Assembly: GCF_947166265.1 (NCBI RefSeq)
Contig: NZ_CAMVDO010000002.1
Span: 124,001 to 188,000, forward strand
DNA: 64,000 nucleotides
Reading direction: 5' to 3'
Origin: an uncultured Fibrobacter sp.
Lineage (GTDB): Bacteria > Fibrobacterota > Fibrobacteria > Fibrobacterales > Fibrobacteraceae
In this document: one piece after another, positions 1 to 8,893 of the stretch
Position numbering within the stretch: the stretch's first letter is position 1
Layout of the letters: each line of letters begins with the position of its first letter
The notes under the pieces: model-generated
Told to the model about the DNA's origin: nothing
What the model saw: only the letters and a program-made list of their open reading frames with translations
The model's database searches: none
Position numbers and translations under genes: made by a program

Positions 1-948
1 CACCTTGTTTTCGGGAGAGGTCAGGTGACAGTTCGACGTATCGGCAAATACGGAATCAAAATAGACGTTACGCGTAAAGCTTGCCTCAAGCACGTTAGCA
101 AAGGGCTGCGATACCGATTCAAGTTCAAGCTTGGTCGTATCCATGTCGGCAATGGCAAGCCACAACGTGTCGGCCGTTTCGGCAGACAGGTTCAGGTCAC
201 CCGTCCAGATACCCACCTGCTCGGTAGAAAGTTCAATCTTCTGGTTACCATTACCATCCATAAAGGCGACGACGCGGTAATGCCCCGCCTTAAGTCCCGT
301 AAGCGTAAAGTGTCCGGCACTGTCGGCACGGGTCAGATACAGCGGAGGTTCCTTCAACAACAGCGGTTCCTTGCTGATTTCCTTGGTGGTCGTATCACGG
401 TACTTTTCAAGATAATGCCTAGAGTTGCGCTCTTCACCCAACAGGAAAAGTCCGATACTCGGATATTCCTTCTTGCGCATCATCGCCTGGTCCACAAGCA
501 CACGGCCCGAAACCGTCAACGAATCGATAATGGCACCCGTCGAGAACACCACCTGGAAAGGCTTTGCAAGGGCGTTCCCGTGCAAGTCCTTGATGCCGCC
601 CGCAAAGGTAACCGTATAGGTCGTTCCCGTATCAAGCTCGGCACGCGAGGTAAGGGTCAACTTGTTGCCGCTCACCTCAAAGCGCAATTTCTTGTCGATA
701 GGCGGCGAAATGGAAACGGCGCTTCGCGGAATGGACGCGTTAATCCACTCGTCGAATTCGAGCTTGACCATCAGTTCGTTCGGATGGTTCGTCGTATTCG
801 GTGCAGGGTAAACAGCCGCCACACGCGGCGGGAGCTTATCTTCGGGGCCACCGCTAGGAGCCACCTGAGTCGCGCAGGACACAAGCGTCACGGCAGTCAG
901 CGCCACGCAGCAAAAAAACGCACCTATTTTCAACAACGAATACTTCAT
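1..948 (-). CDS. Ig-like domain lipoprotein, 3' end outside window
   Basis: The frame is open from the ATG at 948 to the left edge, so 316 residues are visible and the C-terminus is missing. The start encodes a lipoprotein signal with lipobox LVSC (Cys25), followed by APSGGPEDKLPPRVAAVYP. That Gly-Gly-Pro stretch before a Pro-rich strand is typical of the Ig-like (Big_5/SbsA-type) lipoproteins of Bacteroidetes and relatives. A beta-rich region follows that fits an Ig fold (LTSRAELDTGTTYTVTFAGG). The start codon overlaps the stop of the signal peptidase gene by one base (TGATG), so it is probably translationally coupled as the last gene seen of a four-gene envelope operon. The exact role is unknown; a surface or periplasmic structural role is inferred. 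Confidence 0.75.
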   Translation of the reverse strand, partial: MKYSLLKIGAFFCCVALTAVTLVSCATQVAPSGGPEDKLPPRVAAVYPAPNTTNHPNELMVKLEFDEWINASIPRSAVSISPPIDKKLRFEVSGNKLTLTSRAELDTGTTYTVTFAGGIKDLHGNALAKPFQVVFSTGAIIDSLTVSGRVLVDQAMMRKKEYPSIGLFLLGEERNSRHYLEKYRDTTTKEISKEPLLLKEPPLYLTRADSAGHFTLTGLKAGHYRVVAFMDGNGNQKIELSTEQVGIWTGDLNLSAETADTLWLAIADMDTTKLELESVSQPFANVLEASFTRNVYFDSVFADTSNCHLTSPENKV

Positions 949-2348
949 CAGTCAATCAGCTGGATAATCTTGCCCAGGCGTCCCCAACGAATGCGGAACG
1001 GAAGCCTCCACCAGGTAAACGGATTTTTAAGGGAGAACGCCTCGTCGTCATTTTCGAACGAGAAATAGATTACGAACGCCTTCGCGCGGATATTCCTGAG
1101 CGAAACAAATCCCCAGTAGCGGCTGTCGGCGGAATTGTCGCGGTTGTCGCCCATCATAAAGAACTGCGGAGTCTTCACCACGTACGTTTCGAGCGGCTTT
1201 CCACCCAGGAGCAACCTGCGGCGAATTTCAAACTTCGTATTTGCCGGAGCGTCAAGCGTATCGCCCGCCATGCCTTCTACCGTGGATCCGCCATCCTGCG
1301 GAGCATCGACATCGACAAGTTCCACAGTTCCCGCATTGTCTTCTTCGGCCTGGTTCAACAGGGCGACATTCCCTTCAAGGTCACGCAGCAGCGAACCTTC
1401 GAACGCAATGTAACTCACCGGGCGCATCATGCCCCCCTGAAGGTTCGGGTCGATCATCGGCAGGTACGCAATACGCGAAAGTTCCTTAAAATACGCAAAC
1501 GACATCACGCCCGAAACCGAGTCCCCCTGCGTAAGCCGCTGCTGAATGAGTGTGCGGTTCCGGCGGAAAAGTTCATTCAAGGCAAGGCCACGGTCATTTT
1601 CCACGGGAATCCTGAAATTCTCGAAGTCGTAGTTGTTGACTTCGACACTGTCCTTCCAAAGAGATATTTCGAGTTCCACCGATTCATCCGGATTTTCCTG
1701 CGCCACCAGGGAACGCAGCCACCACAGCTTTTCGAGCGGCATCTTGTCGACCACAAACGAGTCCCCCACCGACGGCACTACGAATGCGTCGCGCTCGTCA
1801 CGCGGAGAATAAGTTCGTGCAGTCGCCGTGTACTTGCCGCGCCCGGGCAAGGTATCCTGCAGCACACCGTTAATGTAAAGGCGACCCTTATGCACCGCCA
1901 CCGTGTCGCCGCTCACCGCCACGCAACGCTTGATGTAGTCCTTCGGACCATCGGCATAGTGAATCAGGTGCGACTGCCCCGGCTTGGGTTCGTGATCCCA
2001 GTAGAGGTTCCCGAACATCAGCGCATTGAACAGGTGCGTATAACGCACAGGATTTCCGTCAGGATATTCAGGTTCGCCTGGATAACGGAAAATCACCACG
2101 TCGCCCTTGGCCGGGTACGCGTATCCGGGGAATTTCTGGTTGCTAAACGGGATCGGAGAGCCGTAGGTAAACTTGAGTCCGAGCAAGAAGTCGCCCGTAT
2201 GGAGCGTATCTTCCATCGACCCGCTCGGAATCTGGAACGCCTGGATTACATACTGAATAACAATCAAGGCAAGCGCCACTGGGACAATGATTTCCCGAAG
2301 CAGGCCCTTCACAAATTTCTTCATCGAAAACGGTTCTTTATTTTCCAT
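948..2348 (-). CDS. lepB: Signal peptidase I with a long insertion
   Basis: This inner-membrane serine-lysine protease cleaves signal peptides from exported proteins. One N-terminal membrane segment (about residues 18-38) leads into the catalytic Ser box IPSGSMEDT (Ser44 from this start), the Lys box YIKRCVAVSGDTV and box E MMGDNRDNSADSRYWGFV near the C-terminus. About 190 residues separate the Lys box from box E, far more than in E. coli LepB, giving 466 residues; long insertions also occur in Bacteroidetes enzymes. The frame could begin at a TTG at 2372 that abuts the upstream stop, but the ATG at 2348 is the more natural start. It lies between the LytTR regulator and the Ig-like lipoprotein in one operon. 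Confidence 0.92.
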   Translation of the reverse strand: MENKEPFSMKKFVKGLLREIIVPVALALIVIQYVIQAFQIPSGSMEDTLHTGDFLLGLKFTYGSPIPFSNQKFPGYAYPAKGDVVIFRYPGEPEYPDGNPVRYTHLFNALMFGNLYWDHEPKPGQSHLIHYADGPKDYIKRCVAVSGDTVAVHKGRLYINGVLQDTLPGRGKYTATARTYSPRDERDAFVVPSVGDSFVVDKMPLEKLWWLRSLVAQENPDESVELEISLWKDSVEVNNYDFENFRIPVENDRGLALNELFRRNRTLIQQRLTQGDSVSGVMSFAYFKELSRIAYLPMIDPNLQGGMMRPVSYIAFEGSLLRDLEGNVALLNQAEEDNAGTVELVDVDAPQDGGSTVEGMAGDTLDAPANTKFEIRRRLLLGGKPLETYVVKTPQFFMMGDNRDNSADSRYWGFVSLRNIRAKAFVIYFSFENDDEAFSLKNPFTWWRLPFRIRWGRLGKIIQLID

Positions 2349-2372
2349 CGGTATATTCAACTTAAAATGCAA

Positions 2373-3140
2373 TTAAAGGTTACGGATTTTCTTGACGAGT
2401 GAACGACTTACCACCAGCTGGGTTGCCGCCTTGTCGCGAAGCACCATGACCATGCGACCGGCATCGCCCTTGCGGCATTCGGCAATGTAATCGATAGCCA
2501 CAATGTGCGAACGGTGCACACGCGTAAAATGCCTCGGGTCCAGTTTTTTCTCTAATTCCACCAGCGGGGTATCTATCACGTACTGTCCGTTTACGGTATA
2601 GACGGTCGTGTACTTTTCTTCGCTATGGAAACGGATAACCTCGTCAATGTTCACGAACAAGATACGGTCGCCCACCTTCACCTGCAGGCGCTGCAAGTAA
2701 AGTCCGCTCATATCCACAAGGTGCCTCAGCTTTTCCCAGTTCAGGTCCGACGGAACGGTCGTATCGTCCACTTGCGGAATCGCCTTGCGGAGCTTTTCGA
2801 TCGACGAAGCCAGGCGTTCGGGGGCCACCGGTTTCAAAAGGTAGTCCACCGTATTCTCTTCGAAAGCCTTGAGCGCGAAATTATCGTACGCCGTCGTAAA
2901 AATAACCAGCGGCACGTCATCGCCATCCAGGGAATGTAGCACTTCGAATGCGTCCATGTCGGGCATCTGGATATCCAGAAACACCACGTCGGGCATCATC
3001 TCATGAATCATCTTGACAGCCTGCGCCCCAGACCCCGCCTCTCCCAAAATCTCGATTTCAGAAGAATAAGGTTCCAATAGCGAAATCATGCGCTTGCGGG
3101 CAAGCGGTTCATCGTCAATGACAAGGGCTGAACACTGCAT
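2373..3140 (-). CDS. LytTR-family response regulator
   Basis: The 255-residue protein has an N-terminal receiver domain with acidic pair DD (residues 9-10), phospho-acceptor Asp56 in VFLDIQMP, and the later TTAYD and KPVAPERL switch residues. A LytTR DNA-binding domain follows from about residue 150 (motif FTRVHRSHIVAIDYI). Such regulators are normally phosphorylated by a membrane LytS/AlgZ-type kinase, and none is encoded next to it. It starts 2 bp after the stop of the NlpE-like gene and ends directly before lepB, so it is co-transcribed with envelope and secretion genes. Control of envelope genes is inferred from this context only. Confidence 0.93.
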   Translation of the reverse strand: MQCSALVIDDEPLARKRMISLLEPYSSEIEILGEAGSGAQAVKMIHEMMPDVVFLDIQMPDMDAFEVLHSLDGDDVPLVIFTTAYDNFALKAFEENTVDYLLKPVAPERLASSIEKLRKAIPQVDDTTVPSDLNWEKLRHLVDMSGLYLQRLQVKVGDRILFVNIDEVIRFHSEEKYTTVYTVNGQYVIDTPLVELEKKLDPRHFTRVHRSHIVAIDYIAECRKGDAGRMVMVLRDKAATQLVVSRSLVKKIRNL

Positions 3141-3141
3141 A

Positions 3142-3627
3142 TCACTCCTTGGGCTGTTCCGTTACGGGGTTCTTCGACGAATCTTTCACAATGGGTTTTT
3201 GCGGAGCCTTGAAGATTCGAATCAAATCCGCATGCAGGCCGTCCTTGTCTTCGTAAAGCACGCCCGCAGAAGTCATGTAGCGCAAGTTGCCGAATTTTAT
3301 GCGCTTGAAATTCCAATGGATCTTGTCATTCGAAAGCGAGACCTTGATGGTGCTATCGGAAACAACGAAAGTTCCCTTCAGCGAGTCCGTCTCCATCGTA
3401 TCGCGCAAAGTCAGCTGGACTGCTTCAACGGAATTGTCTTCCAGAAGCGTCATGCGGACCATACGGCTTGTGCAGTCATCGCACGGCAGGCGCCCCGAAT
3501 AAAGCCCCGGCACATCCTTCGGAATTTCGATAGGGGGCAAGTCGGGCAGGGGTTCCGACTTTTCTTCGGAACAGGCCACGAGCAGGGCTACGGTGCACAG
3601 CGAAAACAAGAACTTTTTTCCACTCAT
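3142..3627 (-). CDS. NlpE-like (copper/envelope stress) lipoprotein
   Basis: The signal peptide ends in lipobox LLVAC (Cys19), giving a 161-residue lipoprotein. The core YSGRLPCDDCTSRMVRMTLLE matches the NlpE N-terminal domain, whose hallmark is Y-x-G-x-L-P-C-x-D-C. In E. coli NlpE senses lipoprotein and copper stress at the outer membrane. Here the gene is first in an operon with a LytTR response regulator, lepB and an Ig-like lipoprotein, which would suit a stress-sensing role; that link is inferred. The C-terminal tail (KDSSKNPVTEQPKE) is hydrophilic and probably disordered. Confidence 0.78.
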   Translation of the reverse strand: MSGKKFLFSLCTVALLVACSEEKSEPLPDLPPIEIPKDVPGLYSGRLPCDDCTSRMVRMTLLEDNSVEAVQLTLRDTMETDSLKGTFVVSDSTIKVSLSNDKIHWNFKRIKFGNLRYMTSAGVLYEDKDGLHADLIRIFKAPQKPIVKDSSKNPVTEQPKE

Positions 3628-3643
3628 GCGCCTAATTTAGAAA

Positions 3644-3668
3644 ACGAAAAGCCCGCACGAGCGGGCCC
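3644..3668 (-). terminator. Intrinsic terminator after the FGE-fold lipoprotein
   Basis: The stem GCCCGC (3651-3656), loop ACGA and GCGGGC (3661-3666) is followed on the minus strand by TTTTCGTTTT. It lies downstream of the stop at 3723 and just before the start of the NlpE-like gene, so it separates two leftward operons. Confidence 0.75.
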
Positions 3669-3722
3669 AAGAGCGATTATAATGGAAATTCGCAATGTTT
3701 ATACGGCGCTGCGATAGAGCCG

Positions 3723-4610
3723 CTAGATTCCCTTGGAATACACGACCCTGAAGCCCACAGTCTGGCCACGGTACATAGGATCTTTCTTGTTACGTTCGGC
3801 AGATGCAAGGGCGGTCACCTTGTCGGACCATCCCCCACCACGGATTCCCTTGAGCGTGCCACTCGAAGCGCCCGTGTAATTGACCTGCGAAGTTGTCGGC
3901 AAACTGGCATACCAGTCCCCCACCCACTCGGCCACATTTCCGCCCATGTCGTAAAGGCCATAAGCATTGGGGATGTAGCTTGCCACTTCGACCGGTCCCT
4001 TGGACTGGGCGTAATAGGCATATTTCGACGCCTCGGCTGTTCCCCAGTAATAGGTAGACTGCGACCCCGCACGGGCCGCCACTTCCCACTCCATTTCCGT
4101 CGGGAGGCGAACCGTTTTTACGGCGTAATTTACAGACAAATTCACAAGTTCCCCGTCCGCATTGATCGACTTGTACACGTAAGCCGTATCAAGTCCTACC
4201 AGCTTCGAAATCGCATTGCAGAAAAGGGCCGCCTCGTACCAGTTGACGTCATAGACGGGATATTTGCCGCCCTTCGCCGTTCCCTGCATCACTTCGGAGT
4301 AAAGTTCCTGCGTCACCTCGGTTTCGCTCATCGAATATTCGTCCAGCGAAAACTGGATATTGCCACGCACATAAGTCATTGCGGGAATTTCTACCATTTT
4401 CAGATAATCCGAAAGGTCCGGCAACGAATCCGTTTCACCTTCGGAGCTGGACGAATGGACCTCCCCTTTATCCTTGTGGTTGGCCTTCCATCCGCTTATA
4501 ATAGCTTCATCAACCTCGAATTCCTCGGAGCTCCCAGTCGCCGTACACGCCGCAAGCGTCAAAACCGAAAGCCCACACAACAGTAGCCAATTTATAGACT
4601 TCATTCGCAT
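3723..4610 (-). CDS. FGE-sulfatase (SUMF1-fold) domain lipoprotein
   Basis: A 295-residue lipoprotein with lipobox LAAC (Cys22), a polar Ser/Glu linker to about residue 65 and then a formylglycine-generating-enzyme fold. Typical landmarks are MVEIPAMTYVRG, the strand EYSMSETEVTQELY, PVYDVNWYEAALFCNAIS, VRLPTEMEWEVAARAG, YDMGGNVAEWVGDWY and GIRGGGWSD. The paired catalytic cysteines of true FGE are absent (the only Cys in the domain is in LFCN), so it is probably a carbohydrate or protein-binding relative, as are most bacterial members. It follows the M6-like gene by 14 bp and is likely co-transcribed with it. Confidence 0.88.
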   Translation of the reverse strand: MRMKSINWLLLCGLSVLTLAACTATGSSEEFEVDEAIISGWKANHKDKGEVHSSSSEGETDSLPDLSDYLKMVEIPAMTYVRGNIQFSLDEYSMSETEVTQELYSEVMQGTAKGGKYPVYDVNWYEAALFCNAISKLVGLDTAYVYKSINADGELVNLSVNYAVKTVRLPTEMEWEVAARAGSQSTYYWGTAEASKYAYYAQSKGPVEVASYIPNAYGLYDMGGNVAEWVGDWYASLPTTSQVNYTGASSGTLKGIRGGGWSDKVTALASAERNKKDPMYRGQTVGFRVVYSKGI

Positions 4611-4624
4611 AATATGTCCCGTTC

Positions 4625-7600
4625 CTACTTCACGATACCCACGCGGTAAAGTTTCTGCTTGGTCTTGCCACTTTCGAACTTCACCTTGAGTCTTGCCGTA
4701 TAGACGTCAGAACCCAGGTGCTTCAAGTCCAGACTTTCAAACTGGTTGCGTCCCTGCTTCACGTCTTCCATCTTGGTCTTGAAAACGCAAAGTCCCGTAA
4801 TGTCGTAAAGTTCGAGGGTTGCATTCTTCGCATTGTTGCCAATTTCAAAGCGAGCCTTTGCATTGCCGCCACGAACCGGATTCGGGAACATGAAGAATTC
4901 AGAGATTTCGTCTTTTGCAGTCACCTTCTTTATGTCGCCGAGTTTCGAGGCGTCAAAATACCCGGTACGTTCGTTGCCACCGGCAGGAAGTGTCCACGCC
5001 GCACTAGACGAAGCCGCTTCGAGATTTGCCTTACGCAGGCGGAATGCAGCCAGGTTGTTCCGGTGCAAAGCGTAAAGTTCCGGGCCCGACGACTTTTTAT
5101 CGGGAATCGCATTCGCCACAAAGATACTCATCGGTTCAAGCGTCTTTGTCGAATCGACATCCTCGTAGCTTCCTGCCGCCATCGGGAATCCATCCGTTAC
5201 CGCCTTGCCCTTACCCGTATAGGCATAAATAAGTCCGTCGTTACTCGGCACCAGGATTTCAGGAATTTCATCCCCCGTCACGTCAACCAGCAACGGATCG
5301 CTAAGGAATTCAAAAATAGGACTGCCACGAGAAATCTTCACCGGGAAACCATCGACCGGAAGCCCCGAACGGTCAAGAGCATACACCAGGTTATCGCCCA
5401 AGAAAACGATTTCCGGGTATCCGTCGTTATTGATGTCACCCAAGGCAATGCCCGAAGTTTCTTCGGGAATCCAGCGGATAGAGGCACTCAGGGCGCCGCG
5501 CTTATAGGATTTTTTCCAATTCAGGGCATCCTTCTTTTCCGAGACGCTCGCCACGGCTACAGTCCCAAGGCTACCCACCGCAATCACGTCGGCCGTTTTA
5601 TCGCGGTCCATGTCGGTACAGGCAATACGGAAAATTTCACCACTCTTGCCGTTCAGCTTGATTTCGCGATCCTGCACATACACAGAACCCGCAGAAGTCA
5701 CATAGGCAAACATTTCCTTTCCATCTGCCGTGCCGCAGTAGGCAATATCGTTGACGCCTTCACGTTCAGCGACCCGCTTCATTTTTCCGTTACTTCCATT
5801 GAACGAAACGACGCCTTTCACGGTCGCAAAACGAACCGTATTTTCAAGCACCATCGGCCCCGCCAAGGCAGAATCGATCGCAAAAGCCTCCTGCGTCGGC
5901 AATCCTCCGGCAAAAACCGTTTTCACAAGTTTATTCGCGTGCAGGCTATACACAACGTTGCCGTCGCTTGCCATACCCACAAGCGGTCCATAGCTTGCAT
6001 CTACGCGGTAGAGCGGAATTTCGATATCGGCACCGCTACGGGTCAGCGACTTCTGTGTCACCACAGTATCTGCCGGGAACAACGTATCGCCCAGAGCACT
6101 GAACACCTGAAGCGTACCATCCGTTGCGCCAACCACCAGAAGCTTTTCGCCCGCATTTTCAGGATCGTCCACGAACACGGCGCCACGCACCGCCGAGGAA
6201 AGACCGATATTGCGCGGGAAAGCGCCGTCCTCAATACTTCCATCGTCAATGCTTACCGTCACGCTAATCTTGAGCGCCGCAAAATTTTCCACGCTGTCGC
6301 CCATAAAGGCATTCGCGGTCTTTTCTACACGGGCCTTCTTGGGAACCTTCACCGAAATCTTGATTCCGGTATAGCCTCCCTGCGTCGTCATCGTATTTGC
6401 ATACCCCGTAGAGCCAATCGTCTTGACCGTGTCGAATTTCTGCTTGGAATCCTTCGAAGGAATACGCAAGTGCGGCATCAGGTCGGTCCCCGATCCGTAA
6501 TCGTAAGTGTCTTCACCAATTGCGTTCTTGAAAGTCTTGCCAATGCTCAACAGGCCGTCGGCCTCGACCATCGCGATTCCGAACTGGTGGTCGCGCAAGG
6601 TGTCGCCGCCCCAGAAATTCGCATAACCGTATTCCAATGTTTCACGCAGGTACCAGTCATTCACGCGCCACACCACGATGCCGCTTGCCGGAATTCCCGC
6701 ATCAAAGCTGTTTGCGCCGACAACGATTCCTTCGGCAGCCTTGCTGTACTTTTTGCACTTGGTCGTAGAACTGTCACCGAACAGGGCGTTCAGGCATTCC
6801 ACCGGCACCGTCTTCACCGTGGTATCCGAATTTTCCTGGGCACCACGGACCAACACGCTCACCTCGCCGTCTTCGTTCCAGCTGCGCTGGCGGTTTTCAA
6901 TCAGCAAGTACTCGCTTGCACTCAGCGGAACCTTCACGATTTCGGTTCCAAGGCCGGTTCCCGCCGCAGCGATATCAATCGTCACGGGCTTTCCAGCCAC
7001 AGGGCGTACTTCCTTCACCTGCGACCAACCCATATAGGCACGTTCCCACGCTGCAGGGAGCGAAGGCAAGAAACCGTTGCCAGCATTATAACCCGCAAAG
7101 TCCATCACGTCAAAATACCCGAGGCGGCTAATCCCCTTCACCACATCATAAGTGCTCGGAAGGCCAAGCTCATGGGCAATCTGGTTAATCATGATTCCAT
7201 TGATTCCCCAGTTGAGTCCATCCTGCGAGGCTGTTTCGCTCATTACCATCATCGAACGCAACGTGTCTACGGTGGCATCTTTCAGCACAAGTCCCTCGAC
7301 CACCGACGAATCCTTACTCACCTGTCGAACGGCGGCATACTTCAGTGTATCCGGCAAGAAATTCCAGAGGTACTTGTCCACGTATTCGTCAAAGAAATCG
7401 CCCGGCGTATCGGCACTGCGCGCACCGGAGCTACCGCCATCGAACAGGCCGTTCGCCCCTGCGTGAATAATCATGTAGACGCGCCTCGTATTCGAATTTT
7501 TCGAAAGGGGTTCGCTAAACGGAGAATCGCCCGACTGGTGTGCCGCCATCACCGCATCGTAAACAAATTGCATGTAGTCGCGGGTGCGTGCTTCGTTGAA

Positions 7601-7990
7601 TTCAGCCGTCTTTTCGCCGTCTCGCTTGCCGGTACGGTTGTAATCGATAATCTGCTTTTTCAGTTTGTATGCGCTTGTCGATGTCGGGAAAATATGCGAA
7701 TCGATCACCAGCTTTCCGCCGCTCACCTTGTTGAAATAGGCGTTCGCAAAGTCGAAATGCTTTTTCCAGTAGGGAACACTGTTGCGCCGCCCCGACGGGT
7801 CCAGCTTGTAGGTTTCCTTTTTTTCCTTGTCGGAATCGAAGGTTCCGTCTCCCGTCGTCAAGCTATTATCAGGGCTTTCCTGTTCGAATTCCACGCGAAT
7901 TGCATAAATCTGCAACGTATCCGCAGCAATGACGGGAACAACAGAGAACAGCACAAAAAACAATGCGAAAATCTTGGCATTTAACTTCAT
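4625..7990 (-). CDS. Exported M6-like metalloprotease homologue with degenerate zinc motif
   Basis: A 1121-residue exported protein with a signal peptide ending VIAA. The N-terminal third resembles M6 (immune-inhibitor A type) proteases: AHELGLPSTYD at about residues 272-282, then YFDVMDFAGYN and AAWERAYMGW. A working M6 site reads HExxHxxGLPDLYD. Here His273-Glu274 is followed directly by L-G-L-P, so the second zinc His and neighbouring residues are missing and catalysis is doubtful. The middle region has FG-GAP/VCBS-like repeats with calcium-type loops (GDINNDGYPEIVF, DVTGDEIPEILVPSNDG). The last 90 residues (FMFPNPVRGG, LELYDITG, YTARLKV) look like a type IX secretion sorting domain. It heads a two-gene unit with the FGE-fold lipoprotein. 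Confidence 0.8.
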   Translation of the reverse strand: MKLNAKIFALFFVLFSVVPVIAADTLQIYAIRVEFEQESPDNSLTTGDGTFDSDKEKKETYKLDPSGRRNSVPYWKKHFDFANAYFNKVSGGKLVIDSHIFPTSTSAYKLKKQIIDYNRTGKRDGEKTAEFNEARTRDYMQFVYDAVMAAHQSGDSPFSEPLSKNSNTRRVYMIIHAGANGLFDGGSSGARSADTPGDFFDEYVDKYLWNFLPDTLKYAAVRQVSKDSSVVEGLVLKDATVDTLRSMMVMSETASQDGLNWGINGIMINQIAHELGLPSTYDVVKGISRLGYFDVMDFAGYNAGNGFLPSLPAAWERAYMGWSQVKEVRPVAGKPVTIDIAAAGTGLGTEIVKVPLSASEYLLIENRQRSWNEDGEVSVLVRGAQENSDTTVKTVPVECLNALFGDSSTTKCKKYSKAAEGIVVGANSFDAGIPASGIVVWRVNDWYLRETLEYGYANFWGGDTLRDHQFGIAMVEADGLLSIGKTFKNAIGEDTYDYGSGTDLMPHLRIPSKDSKQKFDTVKTIGSTGYANTMTTQGGYTGIKISVKVPKKARVEKTANAFMGDSVENFAALKISVTVSIDDGSIEDGAFPRNIGLSSAVRGAVFVDDPENAGEKLLVVGATDGTLQVFSALGDTLFPADTVVTQKSLTRSGADIEIPLYRVDASYGPLVGMASDGNVVYSLHANKLVKTVFAGGLPTQEAFAIDSALAGPMVLENTVRFATVKGVVSFNGSNGKMKRVAEREGVNDIAYCGTADGKEMFAYVTSAGSVYVQDREIKLNGKSGEIFRIACTDMDRDKTADVIAVGSLGTVAVASVSEKKDALNWKKSYKRGALSASIRWIPEETSGIALGDINNDGYPEIVFLGDNLVYALDRSGLPVDGFPVKISRGSPIFEFLSDPLLVDVTGDEIPEILVPSNDGLIYAYTGKGKAVTDGFPMAAGSYEDVDSTKTLEPMSIFVANAIPDKKSSGPELYALHRNNLAAFRLRKANLEAASSSAAWTLPAGGNERTGYFDASKLGDIKKVTAKDEISEFFMFPNPVRGGNAKARFEIGNNAKNATLELYDITGLCVFKTKMEDVKQGRNQFESLDLKHLGSDVYTARLKVKFESGKTKQKLYRVGIVK

Positions 7991-8081
7991 AGTTATAATT
8001 TACAAAATAGAGCCTAGAATTTAGAGCATAAATCCTAGAAAAGATTCAATTAACAATGAATATACGGGCCTTTTTTAGGCA

Positions 8082-8834
8082 TTATTCCCCGATGCGTTTA
8101 AAACTTCTGGGAATATTCAGGCGCCAGGTTCCCGAACTGAAGGACTTGTTACGGTTGATTTTCTTTATACGGATTTCCAGGAACTTTGCACCATCGAGTT
8201 CAAACACGACCCTCGACGGAGTTTCCACCCCCTCGAATTCCTTGAAATCATAAAAGCGGATCGTCTCCGTCTTTTCGCCTCGCCCCGTTCGCGAAAGCCA
8301 GGTTACATGCGGGCCCACCTTCTCGAAAGAAAACGGGCGCCCCGTCTTTTCGCGAGCGAATGTCACGCCTTCTTTCTGCGTAGAATCTCCGGACGGAACT
8401 TCCTCGAAATTCTCGGGTAACAGGCGACCGTCAAAAATGTCTGCCACCTGGTGGATATGCACCATCGGGAGCGCATCGCTATTCAAAAGCCCAACCATAT
8501 AGCCAACGCCTTTCATATAAAGTTTTTCGGTCGGGAAAGTAATTTGCCAGCCCTCCTCTTGCCACAGAAGCGAAGCGACTCCTATGCCGAGCGGCCCCGT
8601 GAGTTCCATACGGTAACGCTTGCCGGGAACCGAGAAAAGCACCGCGTCGAATTCCTGCGTCGAACTATCCTGCACAATTGTCAGCTGGAACTTGGCGCGA
8701 AGGCTATCGCGGGGCGCCTCCTGAGCGCCATCGGATTCAGCGGCAGCAGGCTCAATCGTGGGCTTGTTCCCCGCACAACCGACAAGGACGCAAAGAGAAA
8801 ACAGCACCAATATGGAACAGATAAGCTTCAACAA
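8082..8834 (-). CDS. DUF4292/LolB-like lipoprotein
   Basis: A 250-residue lipoprotein with lipobox LVGC (Cys20). After a linker, a beta-rich domain (RAKFQLTIVQDSS, RMELTGPLGIGVASLLWQEE, WQITFPTEKLYMKG) resembles the LolB/LppX-type half-barrel of DUF4292 lipoproteins, which bind lipid or lipoprotein cargo in the periplasm. It follows the TPR lipoprotein and PASTA protein in the same direction, separated from the TPR gene only by a dispersed palindromic repeat. Lipoprotein delivery to the outer membrane is possible, but this is fold-level inference. Confidence 0.7.
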   Translation of the reverse strand: MLKLICSILVLFSLCVLVGCAGNKPTIEPAAAESDGAQEAPRDSLRAKFQLTIVQDSSTQEFDAVLFSVPGKRYRMELTGPLGIGVASLLWQEEGWQITFPTEKLYMKGVGYMVGLLNSDALPMVHIHQVADIFDGRLLPENFEEVPSGDSTQKEGVTFAREKTGRPFSFEKVGPHVTWLSRTGRGEKTETIRFYDFKEFEGVETPSRVVFELDGAKFLEIRIKKINRNKSFSSGTWRLNIPRSFKRIGE

Positions 8835-8858
8835 AAGATCCTTCGACTAAAATTTCGG

Positions 8859-8880
8859 CCCTTCGGCAAGCTCAGGGACC
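8859..8880. repeat. Dispersed REP-like palindromic element, copy 1
   Basis: The sequence CCCTTCGGCAAGCTCAGGGA (extended by CC) is the same element seen near 11706, 20695, 22839 and 22914. It sits in the 59-bp gap between the TPR and DUF4292-like genes. Copies vary at two or three positions (GGCAAG, GACAGG, GACAAA). Confidence 0.8.
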
Positions 8881-8893
8881 TTACCCCTGATGC

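Noticed and set aside
8044-8080. Terminator of the DUF4292-like gene
   Set aside because: The only hairpin (GCCT with AGGC) has a 4-bp stem and no T-tract on the right strand.
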